DNA of 62,567 nucleotides, taken from positions 1-62,567 of the forward strand of contig CAUFRY010000009.1 of assembly GCA_959028445.1 (NCBI GenBank), in the 5' to 3' direction. The notes under the pieces are model-generated. The model was given only the letters and a program-made list of their open reading frames with translations. It had not been told where the DNA came from and made no database searches. Both the position numbers and the translations under genes were made by a program. Origin of the DNA: an uncultured Collinsella sp. Its GTDB lineage: Bacteria > Actinomycetota > Coriobacteriia > Coriobacteriales > Coriobacteriaceae. Position 1 is the first letter of the stretch; every line of letters starts with the position of its first letter. Shown piece after piece: positions 16,889 to 25,473 of the stretch.

Positions 16889-17614
16889 TTGGCTTTATCT
16901 CAACGACTCGCACGCGCCCAGGAAATCCTGGGCCACGAGTTCAATAACAAGGTGCTGCTGCGCGCGGCGCTCACGCACCCTTCTGCCGTGGAAGGTCAGC
17001 CCGTCTCGGCGAGTTATGAGCGCCTTGAGTTTTTGGGCGATTCCATTTTGGGCGCCGTGGTTGCCCGCTCGCTCTTTGAGTCCTATCCGGAGTTTGACGA
17101 GGGCAAGCTTACGCGCCTGAAGGTGTCGCTCGTCTCGGGCGCCACGCTGTCCGAGGTGTCCCATGAGCTGGGCATCGACGACATCATCATCTTTGGTGCC
17201 TCCGAGACCGGCACGGGCGCGCGCGGTCTGCACTCGGCGCTCGAGAACGTCTACGAGTCGCTCGTGGGCGCCCTGTACCTGGATGCCGGCTGGGATGCGG
17301 CGGCGGAGTTTATCCACCGTACACTCAAGCCGCACCTGGCTTCCGAGCGTGCCGAGCATCCCGCGAACCCTAAGTCGTTCTTGCAGGAGTGCGTGCAGGC
17401 CGACGGCCACGAGCCTCCCGCGTATAAGCTGGTCGGCTCCGAGGGCCCCGCGCATGCGCCCACCTTTACCGCTGTGGTGCTCATCGACGGCATCCGCCAG
17501 GGCCGCGGCACCGGTTCCTCCAAGAAGGAAGCCGAGGGGGCCGCTGCACTCGAGGCGCTCGACCGCATGGGCTACACCACCAACGGCGTGATTCTCAACA
17601 AGAAGCCTGTTTAA
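16889..17614 (+). CDS. rnc: Ribonuclease III
   Basis: 241 aa from a TTG start eight bases after AAGGAGG at the acpP stop; no ATG gives a full-length protein. The catalytic signature ERLEFLGDSILGAVV (E, D) and ENVYESLVGALYLDAG (D/E metal ligands) are intact. The C-terminal double-stranded RNA-binding domain starts near SFLQECVQADG and ends GTGSSKKEAEGAAALEAL. It processes rRNA precursors and structured mRNAs. rnc-smc-ftsY is a conserved cluster. Confidence 0.96.
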   Translation: MALSQRLARAQEILGHEFNNKVLLRAALTHPSAVEGQPVSASYERLEFLGDSILGAVVARSLFESYPEFDEGKLTRLKVSLVSGATLSEVSHELGIDDIIIFGASETGTGARGLHSALENVYESLVGALYLDAGWDAAAEFIHRTLKPHLASERAEHPANPKSFLQECVQADGHEPPAYKLVGSEGPAHAPTFTAVVLIDGIRQGRGTGSSKKEAEGAAALEALDRMGYTTNGVILNKKPV

Positions 17615-17624
17615 GCGAGGAACC

Positions 17625-20600
17625 GTGTATCTCAAGTCCCTCACGCTCAAAGGGTTCAAGTCGTTTGCCGACCGCGCCCATATGACGTTTGAGCCGGGCC
17701 TAACCGTCATCGTCGGTCCCAACGGCTCGGGAAAATCGAACATATCCGACTCGATTCTGTGGGTCCTGGGCGAGCAGAGCGCCAAGCAGCTGCGCGGCCA
17801 GGCCATGGAAGACGTCATTTTCTCGGGCTCGTCGGCGCGCAAGCCGGTGGGCGTGGCCGAGGTCACGCTGGTGCTCGATAACTCGGACCATATGCTGCCC
17901 GTCGACTTTGACGAGGTCGCCATCACCCGTCGTATGTACCGCTCGGGCGAAAGCGAGTACCTCATCAACTCGAGCCCGTGCCGCCTGATGGACATTCAGG
18001 ACATCCTGCACGACTCGGGCCTGGGCAAGGATACGCATTCCATCATTAGCCAGGGCAAGCTCGATGCCATTTTGCAGAGCCGCCCCGAGGAGCGCCGTGC
18101 CCTCATTGAGGAGGCCGCCGGCATCTCCAAACACAAGCGTCGCAAGGAACGTGCGCTCAAAAAGATTAAATCGATGGACGAGCACCTGACCCGTGCCCGC
18201 GACATCAATAAGGAGATTGCCCGTCAGCTGCGGCCGCTGGAGCGTCAGGTCGATCGCGCGCGCAAGTACAAAGAACTGTCCTCGCGCGCGAACGAGCTTA
18301 CGCAGATGCTGGCCGTCGACGAGCTGCGTTCGCTGCAATCGCAGTGGAACGACCTGGAGAGCCGCTCTAAGGAGGGCGCCGCCGAGCTTGAGCTTGCGCA
18401 ATACCGCCTGGGCGAGAAAGAGCGCGAGCTCGAGAAGCTCCAAGTTATGCTCGAGGAAAAGGGCCTGTTTGTGGGCGATTTGGGCGAGCAGCGCCGTCAT
18501 ATGCAAGACGTTGTCGGCCGCATTAACTCCGACATGCGCCTGCTCGAGGAAAAGGGCCACAACATGGTGTCGCGCCTGTCCGACATGCGCGGCCAGATCT
18601 CGAGCTCCGAGCATCAGCGTCGTCGCGTGGTCGAGGAGCTCGAGGATGCGCGTGCCCAGCTCGAGGAAGTGACCGGCGCGCATATGCAGGCCCAGGAGGA
18701 CGTTGACGCCGCTGGTCCTGCCGCCGCCGAGCTCCACGAGCGTCGCGTTGCGCTCGATGCGCAGATTTCGCAGCTCACGCGCGAGCAGCGCGATGTACAG
18801 CGCGTTGCCGATAATGCTGCGCTTGAGCTTGCCAAGGTAAAGGATTCGCTTTCCAATGCCGAGGTCGAGGACAACATGTATGCCTCGCGCCTGGAGCAGA
18901 TCGATGAGCAGCTCGAGGAGGTCACGGCATCGCTTGATAGCCGCCGCAACCGTGCTGAGGAGCTCGAAGGCGCGCTCGACCAGGCTCGTCAAGTCCAGTG
19001 CGATGCGCGCGAGGCCACCGAGACGGCACGCGCTGCCCTCAAGGACCTGCGTGCCCGCGAGAGCGAGGCGCGCAACAAGCTGTCCGAGGTGCGCTCGGAG
19101 CTCGCGAGCCAAAAGAAGCTCGATGCTCGCATGGCCGACAGCTCGCCGCTCGTTAGCCGTCTGGTGGGCGCGCTGGGCGACGACGTCTCGGGCCGTCTGG
19201 GCGATGTGCTCGAGGCACCGCGTGAGCTTGAGGGCCTGGTTGAGCAACTGCTCGCCGGCGATATCGATGCCCTGTTGTTCGATAACGCTGCTGCACTTGA
19301 GCGTGCCGGTCGTGCGGCTCTGGACCAAAAGAAGGCCTCGGGCGAGGCGCTGCTGGTGGCGCGTAGCGTGAGTGGCTCTGCGGTCGCCGAGGGTGCCGCC
19401 GGTACCCGTCTTGTTGATCGTCTGTCCGTGCGTGCGGGCTACGGTCCGGTCGTCGAGGCATTGCTCGGCGACTATTACGTGGTCGATGACTTGGCTGCCG
19501 CGCTGTCCGCGCCGGTCGTTGATGGCGTGACCTATGTGACTCCCGATGGCGCCCGCGTGAGCTGTGGTGGTCTGGTGCGCGTGGGGCTTGATGCCGGTGA
19601 GGCTTCGGGCGCCCTGGAGCGCAAGCGTCGTATCCGCGAGCTGGAAGGCCTGGAGCCCGATCTTGCTGCCGCGTTTGAGTATGTTTCTGATCAGGTCGTC
19701 GAGGTCAATGCGGCCGTTGAGGAGGCCCGTGCTGCCGAGGGCGATGCTGCCGGCGAGATTGCCCGCCTTGAGGGCGAGCGTCGCTCCCTGCTGTCCGAGA
19801 TCGGCCGCCTGGAGCAGAGTGCCAACAACGCCGAGGTCGAGCGCGTGCGTATTTCCAAGCGCCGCGAGCAGGCTGCCGAGGCCGTTCGTGCCGCACGTCC
19901 GCGCGTGGACGAGCTCACTCGTTCGCGTGACGAGGCCCGTGCGCAGGCGAGCGACTTAGGCTTGCAGATTGCCGAGGCCAACGACGAGCTCGATCGCGTG
20001 CGTCGCGACGATTCCGAGGCCGCCGGAAAGCTTGCCGATGCAAAGGTGCGCCTGGCTCAGACGAGTGAGCGCCTGCGTTCGCTGAAGGGCCGCGTGCCTG
20101 ATCTTGAGCATCGTCTGGAGGGTATCGACCGTCGTATCCGCGGGACGCGTCAGGCTTCGCGCTCGCTCGAGCTGCTGCGCCTTCGCGTCGATCCTATGCA
20201 CGAGCGCTATTCTGCCCTGTTGGAGCGCGCCTCGGACTGGGCTGCGCGTCTGCGTGACCAGGCTTCGCTCGAGGAGGCGGACTCGGCTTCACTGAAGAAG
20301 ACCATCGAGGACGCCAAGACCGAGGTCGCCCGCGCCAAGGAGCGGGTCGATGCCGCCACCGCGACGCAAAACGAGTTCAAGGTCGCACGCGGCAAGCTCG
20401 AGGTGCAGGTCGAGGCTGCCATCAAGGCCATCACCGCCGACGGTACCACGGTGCTCGAGGAAGCGCTCATGTTGCCGTCGCCCACCGATCGCGACGCCGC
20501 CGAGCGTGAGCTTAACCAACTCGTGCGCCAGATCAACAACCTGGGCCCTGTGAACCAGGTCGCCATGGAGGAGTACGAGCAGCTCAAGCGCCGCGCCGAC

Positions 20601-21161
20601 TACATCGAGGAGCAACTGGCCGATCTGGAGAGCGCGCGCAAGGCGCTCACCAAGATCACCGTGGCGATCGACCGCAAGATGCGCAAGGCGTTCCTGGTGA
20701 CGTTTGAGAAGGTCGACGCGAACTTCCGCGAGATCTTCGCCATGCTCTTCCCGGGCGGTCAGGCTCACCTTGAGATGACCGATCCCGAGCATCCGGCCGA
20801 GACGGGCATTGAGGTCGTGGCGCAGCCGCGCGGCAAACGCATCACCAAGATGATGCTCATGTCGGGCGGCGAGAAGAGCCTGACGGCGCTCGCCCTGCTC
20901 TTTGCCGTGTATCGCACGCGTACGGTGCCGTTCTATGTGCTGGACGAGGTCGAGGCGGCGCTCGACGACGCCAACCTGTCCAAGCTCATCGGTGCTCTCG
21001 ATGTGCTGCGTTCCGATACGCAGCTCTTGGTAATCTCGCATCAGCGCCGTACTATGGAGGATGCTGACGTTCTCTATGGCGTCTCGATGCAAGCCGACGG
21101 CGTCAGTCGCGTCGTCTCGCAAAAACTCGATCGCGAAACCGGAAAGGTCGTGAATGCATAA
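17625..21161 (+). CDS. smc: Chromosome segregation ATPase SMC
   Basis: 1178 aa from a GTG start. The N-terminal head has Walker A VGPNGSGKSNISDSI (about residue 31). Long coiled coils flank a hinge at about residues 500-660 (FEYVSDQ and GDDVSGRLGDVLEAP regions). The C-terminal head has the ABC signature LMSGGEKSLTALAL (about 1076) and Walker B FYVLDEVEAALDD (about 1104). It forms the condensin core that loops and segregates the chromosome; the ScpA and ScpB partners are not in the window. Stop and ftsY start share one base. Confidence 0.96.
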   Translation: MYLKSLTLKGFKSFADRAHMTFEPGLTVIVGPNGSGKSNISDSILWVLGEQSAKQLRGQAMEDVIFSGSSARKPVGVAEVTLVLDNSDHMLPVDFDEVAITRRMYRSGESEYLINSSPCRLMDIQDILHDSGLGKDTHSIISQGKLDAILQSRPEERRALIEEAAGISKHKRRKERALKKIKSMDEHLTRARDINKEIARQLRPLERQVDRARKYKELSSRANELTQMLAVDELRSLQSQWNDLESRSKEGAAELELAQYRLGEKERELEKLQVMLEEKGLFVGDLGEQRRHMQDVVGRINSDMRLLEEKGHNMVSRLSDMRGQISSSEHQRRRVVEELEDARAQLEEVTGAHMQAQEDVDAAGPAAAELHERRVALDAQISQLTREQRDVQRVADNAALELAKVKDSLSNAEVEDNMYASRLEQIDEQLEEVTASLDSRRNRAEELEGALDQARQVQCDAREATETARAALKDLRARESEARNKLSEVRSELASQKKLDARMADSSPLVSRLVGALGDDVSGRLGDVLEAPRELEGLVEQLLAGDIDALLFDNAAALERAGRAALDQKKASGEALLVARSVSGSAVAEGAAGTRLVDRLSVRAGYGPVVEALLGDYYVVDDLAAALSAPVVDGVTYVTPDGARVSCGGLVRVGLDAGEASGALERKRRIRELEGLEPDLAAAFEYVSDQVVEVNAAVEEARAAEGDAAGEIARLEGERRSLLSEIGRLEQSANNAEVERVRISKRREQAAEAVRAARPRVDELTRSRDEARAQASDLGLQIAEANDELDRVRRDDSEAAGKLADAKVRLAQTSERLRSLKGRVPDLEHRLEGIDRRIRGTRQASRSLELLRLRVDPMHERYSALLERASDWAARLRDQASLEEADSASLKKTIEDAKTEVARAKERVDAATATQNEFKVARGKLEVQVEAAIKAITADGTTVLEEALMLPSPTDRDAAERELNQLVRQINNLGPVNQVAMEEYEQLKRRADYIEEQLADLESARKALTKITVAIDRKMRKAFLVTFEKVDANFREIFAMLFPGGQAHLEMTDPEHPAETGIEVVAQPRGKRITKMMLMSGGEKSLTALALLFAVYRTRTVPFYVLDEVEAALDDANLSKLIGALDVLRSDTQLLVISHQRRTMEDADVLYGVSMQADGVSRVVSQKLDRETGKVVNA

Positions 21162-22078
21162 TGGGATTCTTCGATGCTCTCTCGCGCGGACTTGAGCGCA
21201 GCCGCGAGGCCCTCAACGAGGTCTTCTACTTTGGCGGCGAGGTCGACGAGGATTTTTGGGAGGATCTTGAGGACACCCTCGTCATGGGTGACATGGGTGC
21301 CGAGGTCGCCATTCAGGTCTCCGATGACCTGCGCGACGCCGCCGCCAAGAAGAACCTCAAGACCGCCCCGCAACTTCGCCGCGCCCTGGCCGAGCAGCTC
21401 GAGGGTCATTTTGTGCCTGTTGAGCGCGACCCGTTTTCCGATACGCCGAGCTGCGTGCTGTTTGTGGGCATTAACGGCGCCGGCAAGACCACTACGGTCG
21501 GTAAGATTGCGAGCGCCATGGCCGCCCGCGGCAAGAACGTGGTGATCGGTTCGGCCGACACCTTCCGCGCCGCCGCCATCGAGCAGCTCGATGTGTGGGG
21601 CCAGCGCGCCGGCGTCCCCGTCATCAAGCGTGACCGCGGCTCCGATCCGGCAAGTGTTTGCTACGACGTGCTCGACGAGGCCGACAAGCGCGGCAGCGAC
21701 CTGGTGCTTATCGATACCGCCGGTCGTCTGCACACGAGTCCCGAGCTTATGCGCGAGCTTGCCAAGGTAGTCAATGTGACCCGTAAGCGCGCCGCCAATA
21801 TGGCCGCCGGTCCCATGCCGGTTTCGGTCGTGCTTGTGATCGACGCCGCCACTGGCCAAAACGGTCTGAACCAGGCGCTCGAGTTTAACGAGGCGCTGGG
21901 CCTGGACGGTATTATCATGACTAAGCTCGACGGCACGGCTAAGGGCGGTATTGCCATGGCCGTGGCCGAGAAACTCAAGCTCCCGATCCTGCGCGTGGGC
22001 GTGGGCGAGCAGGTCGATGACCTGCAGGAGTTCAATGCCAAAGATTTCTGCCGCGCCCTGGTGGGCGAGTCCAACTAA
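21161..22078 (+). CDS. ftsY: Signal recognition particle receptor FtsY
   Basis: 305 aa. This is a short FtsY, lacking the long acidic A domain, so it consists of the N and G domains only. G1 is GINGAGKTTTVGK, followed by GSADTFRAAAIEQL, DTAGRLHTSPELM, and TKLDGTAKGG. It receives ribosome-SRP complexes at the membrane. It starts on the last base of the smc stop codon and is followed by ffh after 10 bp, so both SRP proteins are coordinated in one operon. Confidence 0.96.
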   Translation: MGFFDALSRGLERSREALNEVFYFGGEVDEDFWEDLEDTLVMGDMGAEVAIQVSDDLRDAAAKKNLKTAPQLRRALAEQLEGHFVPVERDPFSDTPSCVLFVGINGAGKTTTVGKIASAMAARGKNVVIGSADTFRAAAIEQLDVWGQRAGVPVIKRDRGSDPASVCYDVLDEADKRGSDLVLIDTAGRLHTSPELMRELAKVVNVTRKRAANMAAGPMPVSVVLVIDAATGQNGLNQALEFNEALGLDGIIMTKLDGTAKGGIAMAVAEKLKLPILRVGVGEQVDDLQEFNAKDFCRALVGESN

Positions 22079-22088
22079 GGAGTGACTA

Positions 22089-23564
22089 GTGTTTGATTCT
22101 CTGAGCGATCGCCTCAACGACACATTTGACCGCCTGCGCGGCAAGGGTAAGCTGACCGAGGCCGATATCACCTCGGCCATGCGCGACATCCGCATGGCGC
22201 TTCTCGAGGCCGACGTTAACTTCAAGGTCGTCAAGGAGTTCGTCGCCAAGACCAAGGAGCGCTGCATGACCGCCGAGGTTATGGAGTCGCTGTCGCCGGC
22301 GCAAAACGTCGTCAAGATTGTGCTCGACGAGCTCACCGAGATGCTTGGCTCAACCGAGAGCAAGCTCGTCTTTAGCAACCGCATTCCCAATGTCATCATG
22401 CTTGTGGGTCTGCAGGGCTCCGGTAAGACCACGGCTGCCGTAAAGCTGGCCTACCTGCTCAAGAAGCAGGGCCGCTCGCCGTTGCTCGCCGCGTGCGACG
22501 TCTACCGTCCCGCTGCTGCCGACCAGCTGGCCACGCTCGGCGGCGAGATCGGCGTACCGGTCTTCCGCGGCGACGGTGCGCACCCGGTCGATATCGCCAA
22601 GGGCGCCATCCAGGAGGCCGTCGACCACCTGCGCGACGTGGTCATCGTCGATACCGCCGGACGTCTTCAGATCGATGAGCAGATGATGCAGGAGGCCGTG
22701 GACATCAAGAAGGCCGTCAAGCCCGATCAGGTGCTGATGGTCGTCGATGCCATGACCGGTCAGGATATCGTCAACGTCGTCTCGACCTTCGCCGAGCGCA
22801 CCGACTTTGACGGCGTGATCATCTCTAAGCTCGACGGCGACGCTCGTGGCGGCGGCGCGCTTTCCGTGCGCCAGGTGACCGGTAAGCCCATCAAGTTTGT
22901 GAGCATGGGCGAGAAGCCCGATTCGCTGGAGCCGTTCTACCCCGATCGTATGGCCAAGCGCATTCTGGGTATGGGCGACGTTGTCGGCATTATCGAGAAG
23001 GCCCAAGAGGCGGCCGACGCCGAGCAGCTCGAGGCCGCCGAGCGCATGCTGCGCGAGGGCTTTACCATGAACGACATGCTCGACCAGATGAAAGCCGTCA
23101 AAAAGATGGGCGGCATGAAGGGTATCCTGGGCATGCTCCCCGGTGGTCAGCGTGCGCTCAACCAGATGGGCGGCAACCTGGACGAGGGCATCTTCGATAA
23201 GAACGAGGCCATCATCATGTCGATGACCAAGGAGGAGCGCCTGCGTCCCTCCATCATCAACGGCCAGCGCCGCGCGCGTATCGCCAAGGGCGCCGGTGTG
23301 ACCCCCACTGAGGTAAACAGCCTTATGAAGCAGTGGGGCGAGATGAATAAGATGATGGGCCGCATGCGCACGATGGCCAATCAGGCACAGGCCGGCGGCA
23401 AGAAGGGCAAAAAGGGAAAGAAGGGCAAGAAGATGCGCATGCCCAATATCCCTGGCCTGGACGCTATGGGTCTGGGCGGCATGGGCGGCCTGGGTACGGG
23501 CAGTCCCAAGTCCGATATGGACCTGCTGCGCCAGATGGAAGCGCAGATGCGCAATAAGAAATAG
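22089..23564 (+). CDS. ffh: Signal recognition particle protein Ffh
   Basis: 491 aa from a GTG preceded by AAGGAG. N domain (FDSLSDRLNDTFDRLRGKGK), G domain with G1 GLQGSGKTTAAVKLA, DVYRPAAADQL, DTAGRLQIDEQM and SKLDGDARGGGAL, then the Met-rich M domain that binds signal peptides and 4.5S RNA. Unusual at the end is a Lys/Gly run (about residues 432-447) followed by Gly/Met-rich sequence. No SRP RNA gene was recognised in the window. A terminator follows. Confidence 0.96.
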   Translation: MFDSLSDRLNDTFDRLRGKGKLTEADITSAMRDIRMALLEADVNFKVVKEFVAKTKERCMTAEVMESLSPAQNVVKIVLDELTEMLGSTESKLVFSNRIPNVIMLVGLQGSGKTTAAVKLAYLLKKQGRSPLLAACDVYRPAAADQLATLGGEIGVPVFRGDGAHPVDIAKGAIQEAVDHLRDVVIVDTAGRLQIDEQMMQEAVDIKKAVKPDQVLMVVDAMTGQDIVNVVSTFAERTDFDGVIISKLDGDARGGGALSVRQVTGKPIKFVSMGEKPDSLEPFYPDRMAKRILGMGDVVGIIEKAQEAADAEQLEAAERMLREGFTMNDMLDQMKAVKKMGGMKGILGMLPGGQRALNQMGGNLDEGIFDKNEAIIMSMTKEERLRPSIINGQRRARIAKGAGVTPTEVNSLMKQWGEMNKMMGRMRTMANQAQAGGKKGKKGKKGKKMRMPNIPGLDAMGLGGMGGLGTGSPKSDMDLLRQMEAQMRNKK

Positions 23565-23589
23565 GGCTGTAATTTCAGCTTGATATGGC

Positions 23590-23625
23590 AAAGGCCACTC
23601 GGAAGCTGCCGGGTGGCCTTTGTTG
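23590..23625. terminator. Terminator between ffh and the convergent DUF134/NifX gene
   Basis: AAAGGCCACTCGG (23590-23602) pairs with CCGGGTGGCCTTT (23609-23621). It has A-rich and T-rich flanks, so it may serve both strands. Confidence 0.8.
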
Positions 23626-23684
23626 TTGGCTTTGATTGTTGAGTTGCGTTCGGCGTCGCGCCCCGAGCTCGCGGTGTCGTGCCG

Positions 23685-24449
23685 TTAGTGGCAGCCACAG
23701 CCCTCGTGGCCCTCGTGCTCGTGATGGTCGTGGCAGCTGCAGGACTCGCCGTGTTCGTGGGCGTGGCCGTGGTCATGGCCGTGGCAGCCGCATGTGGCCT
23801 CGCCGTTCTGTGCGAGCGTGCCGGCAATAAGGGCTTCGACGCAAGCGTCGCAGCTGCCCTGGGCACCTGCGTATACCGTGATGCCGGCTTGGGCAAGCGC
23901 GTTGATGGCGCCACCGCCGATGCCGCCGCAGATGAGCGTGTCCACACCGCCGTTGGCGAGCAGGCCCGCCAGGGCACCGTGGCCGGTGCCGCCGGTGCCC
24001 ACGACCTGCTCGTTGAGCACCTTGCCGTCCTGAATGTCGTAGATCTTGAACCGCTCGCTGCGGCCAAAGTGCATAAAGATGTTGCCGTTGTCGTACGTGG
24101 TTGCCACCCTCATGGTGTCGACCTCCTTTGCTGGCCATGCGGCCGTCGCTGTGGTGATGGGGGAGTACGCGATATTGCCGCCCTCGATGATGAGCGCTCG
24201 TCCGTTGACCAGCGCATTTGCTACCTTGCGATGCGCACGGCTGCAGATTGCCGCCACCGTGGCGCGCGCGATGCCCATCTGCTGTGCGACTGCCTCTTGG
24301 TTAAGGCCTTCCAGGTCGCACAGGCGCAGCACCTCGAGTTCGTCGATCGTCATGTCGATGGCGTCTCCGCTCGCCAGGCCATCGGGGGTAAAGCCGCGGT
24401 ATTCGGGGATGATCCCGACGCGGCGCAGTTTCTCGCGTCTTCCTGCCAT
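23685..24449 (-). CDS. Fusion: DUF134 DNA-binding domain + NifX/NifB-like domain + His/Cys metal-binding tail
   Basis: 254 aa. Residues 1 to about 100 match the DUF134 family: DMTIDELEVLRLCDLEGLNQ, then a helix-turn-helix (EAVAQQMGIARATVAAICSRA). Residues 113 to about 215 are a dinitrogenase iron-molybdenum cofactor-type domain (MRVATTYDNGNIFMHFGRSE, GGTGHGALAGLLANGGVDTLICGG in parts, and CDACV). Residues 220-254 hold 12 His and 6 Cys and look like a metal-binding tail. No nitrogenase genes are nearby. The internal Met113 is preceded by AAAGGAGG eight bases away, so the metal domain could also be made alone. Likely a metal- or Fe-S-responsive regulator that controls itself; the ligand is unknown. 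Confidence 0.82.
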   Translation of the reverse strand: MAGRREKLRRVGIIPEYRGFTPDGLASGDAIDMTIDELEVLRLCDLEGLNQEAVAQQMGIARATVAAICSRAHRKVANALVNGRALIIEGGNIAYSPITTATAAWPAKEVDTMRVATTYDNGNIFMHFGRSERFKIYDIQDGKVLNEQVVGTGGTGHGALAGLLANGGVDTLICGGIGGGAINALAQAGITVYAGAQGSCDACVEALIAGTLAQNGEATCGCHGHDHGHAHEHGESCSCHDHHEHEGHEGCGCH

Positions 24450-24463
24450 GCACCCTCCTTATC

Positions 24464-24475
24464 TGACATATGTCA
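24464..24475. promoter_or_regulatory. Palindromic operator O1 at the DUF134/NifX gene
   Basis: Perfect palindrome TGACATATGTCA located 14 bp before the start codon of the - strand gene, just downstream of the -10 of its predicted promoter. A repressor bound here would block transcription or clearance. It shares its core with O2. Confidence 0.7.
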
Positions 24476-24480
24476 ACAAT

Positions 24481-24508
24481 AGAATAACGAAACTGTAGAT
24501 TTGCGCAA
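24481..24508 (-). promoter_or_regulatory. Predicted promoter of the DUF134/NifX gene
   Basis: On the - strand, TTGCGC (24508-24503) and TATTCT (24486-24481) are 16 bp apart. The two operators flank it, one downstream of the -10 and one upstream of the -35. Confidence 0.55.
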
Positions 24509-24513
24509 GGAAT

Positions 24514-24531
24514 TTCTGGCATATGTCAGAA
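24514..24531. promoter_or_regulatory. Palindromic operator O2 at the DUF134/NifX gene
   Basis: TTCTGGCATATGTCAGAA is an 18-bp palindrome with a single G-U-type mismatch. Its centre lies 53 bp from that of O1, close to five helical turns, so proteins on both would face the same side of the DNA. Confidence 0.68.
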
Positions 24532-24615
24532 TATGAGGGCTTATGTTTGGGCTGTGGGGCCGCGTGCGCCTGGGCTACAATAAATCTCGCTTATAGGCGA
24601 CTGACAGGAGGGTCA

Positions 24616-25464
24616 ATGAGCAAAGCTGATCAGCAGTTTGTAACCATGTGCCGCGATATCTTGGATCATGGCACCACCACCGAGGGCCAAAAGGTCCGTC
24701 CGGTGTGGGAGGACGGCACCCCTGCCTATACCATTAAAAACTTTGGTGTCACGGCGCGCTATGATCTGCGCGAGGAGTTCCCCGCGCTCACCCTGCGTCG
24801 TACGGCGCTTAAGTCTGCCATGGACGAGATTCTGTGGATCTATCAAAAGAAGTCCAATAACGTGCATGATCTCAACAGCCATATCTGGGATGAGTGGGCC
24901 GATGAGACCGGTTCCATCGGTAAAGCCTACGGCTATCAGATTGGTCAGAAGAGCCATTACGCCGAGGGCGACTTCGACCAGATGGACCGTGTGCTGTACG
25001 ACCTTAAGCACACGCCGTATAGTCGCCGCATTATGACCAATACGTACGTGTTTAGCGATCTGTCCGAGATGCACCTTTATCCGTGCGCCTATAGCGTGAC
25101 CTATAACGTGACGCAGCGTCCTCAGGACGACAAGCCGACGCTCAACATGATTCTCAACCAGCGCAGCCAGGACATTTTGGCCGCGAACAACTGGAACGTG
25201 TGCCAGTACGCCATTTTGCTGATGATGGTCGCGCAGTCGGTCGATATGATTCCCGGTGAGCTGTTGCACGTGATCGCCGACGCCCATATCTATGATCGTC
25301 ATGTCGATATCGTCCGCGAGCTTATCGAGCGTCCGCAGTTTGCGGCACCCAAGGTAACGCTCAACCCCGATGTGCATGACTTCTATGCGTTTACGACCGA
25401 TGACCTGATCGTCGAGGGCTATGAGCACGGCCCGCAGGTCAAGAACATTCCCATTGCGGTGTAG
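24616..25464 (+). CDS. thyA: Thymidylate synthase
   Basis: 282 aa from the ATG after ACAGGAGGG. Shows HIWDEWADETGSIG, the catalytic cysteine in LYPCAYSVTYNV, RSQDILAANNWNVCQY and the dUMP-binding DAHIYDRHVDIV. It methylates dUMP to dTMP using methylene-THF, giving DHF that FolA next door recycles. The usual PCH active-site motif is PCA and the C-terminal DVHDFYAFTTDD resembles the Bacillus ThyA / phage phi3T branch rather than the E. coli branch. The frame stays open upstream to 24523, but that start would use the operator region and has no ribosome site. A TACAAT (24576-24581) may be its -10. Confidence 0.93.
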   Translation: MSKADQQFVTMCRDILDHGTTTEGQKVRPVWEDGTPAYTIKNFGVTARYDLREEFPALTLRRTALKSAMDEILWIYQKKSNNVHDLNSHIWDEWADETGSIGKAYGYQIGQKSHYAEGDFDQMDRVLYDLKHTPYSRRIMTNTYVFSDLSEMHLYPCAYSVTYNVTQRPQDDKPTLNMILNQRSQDILAANNWNVCQYAILLMMVAQSVDMIPGELLHVIADAHIYDRHVDIVRELIERPQFAAPKVTLNPDVHDFYAFTTDDLIVEGYEHGPQVKNIPIAV

Positions 25465-25473
25465 GTAGTGCTC

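Noticed and set aside
16889..16891. Truncation of rnc for lack of an ATG
   Set aside because: The TTG at 16889 is well placed behind AAGGAGG and gives a complete RNase III.
22089..23690. An SRP RNA (ffs) gene near ffh
   Set aside because: The gap after ffh holds only a terminator, with no GGAA-tetraloop hairpin of the SRP type.
24523..24615. A 31-residue N-terminal extension of ThyA with a CxxC-like element
   Set aside because: It would begin inside operator O2 and lacks a ribosome site, while ACAGGAGGG stands before the ATG at 24616.
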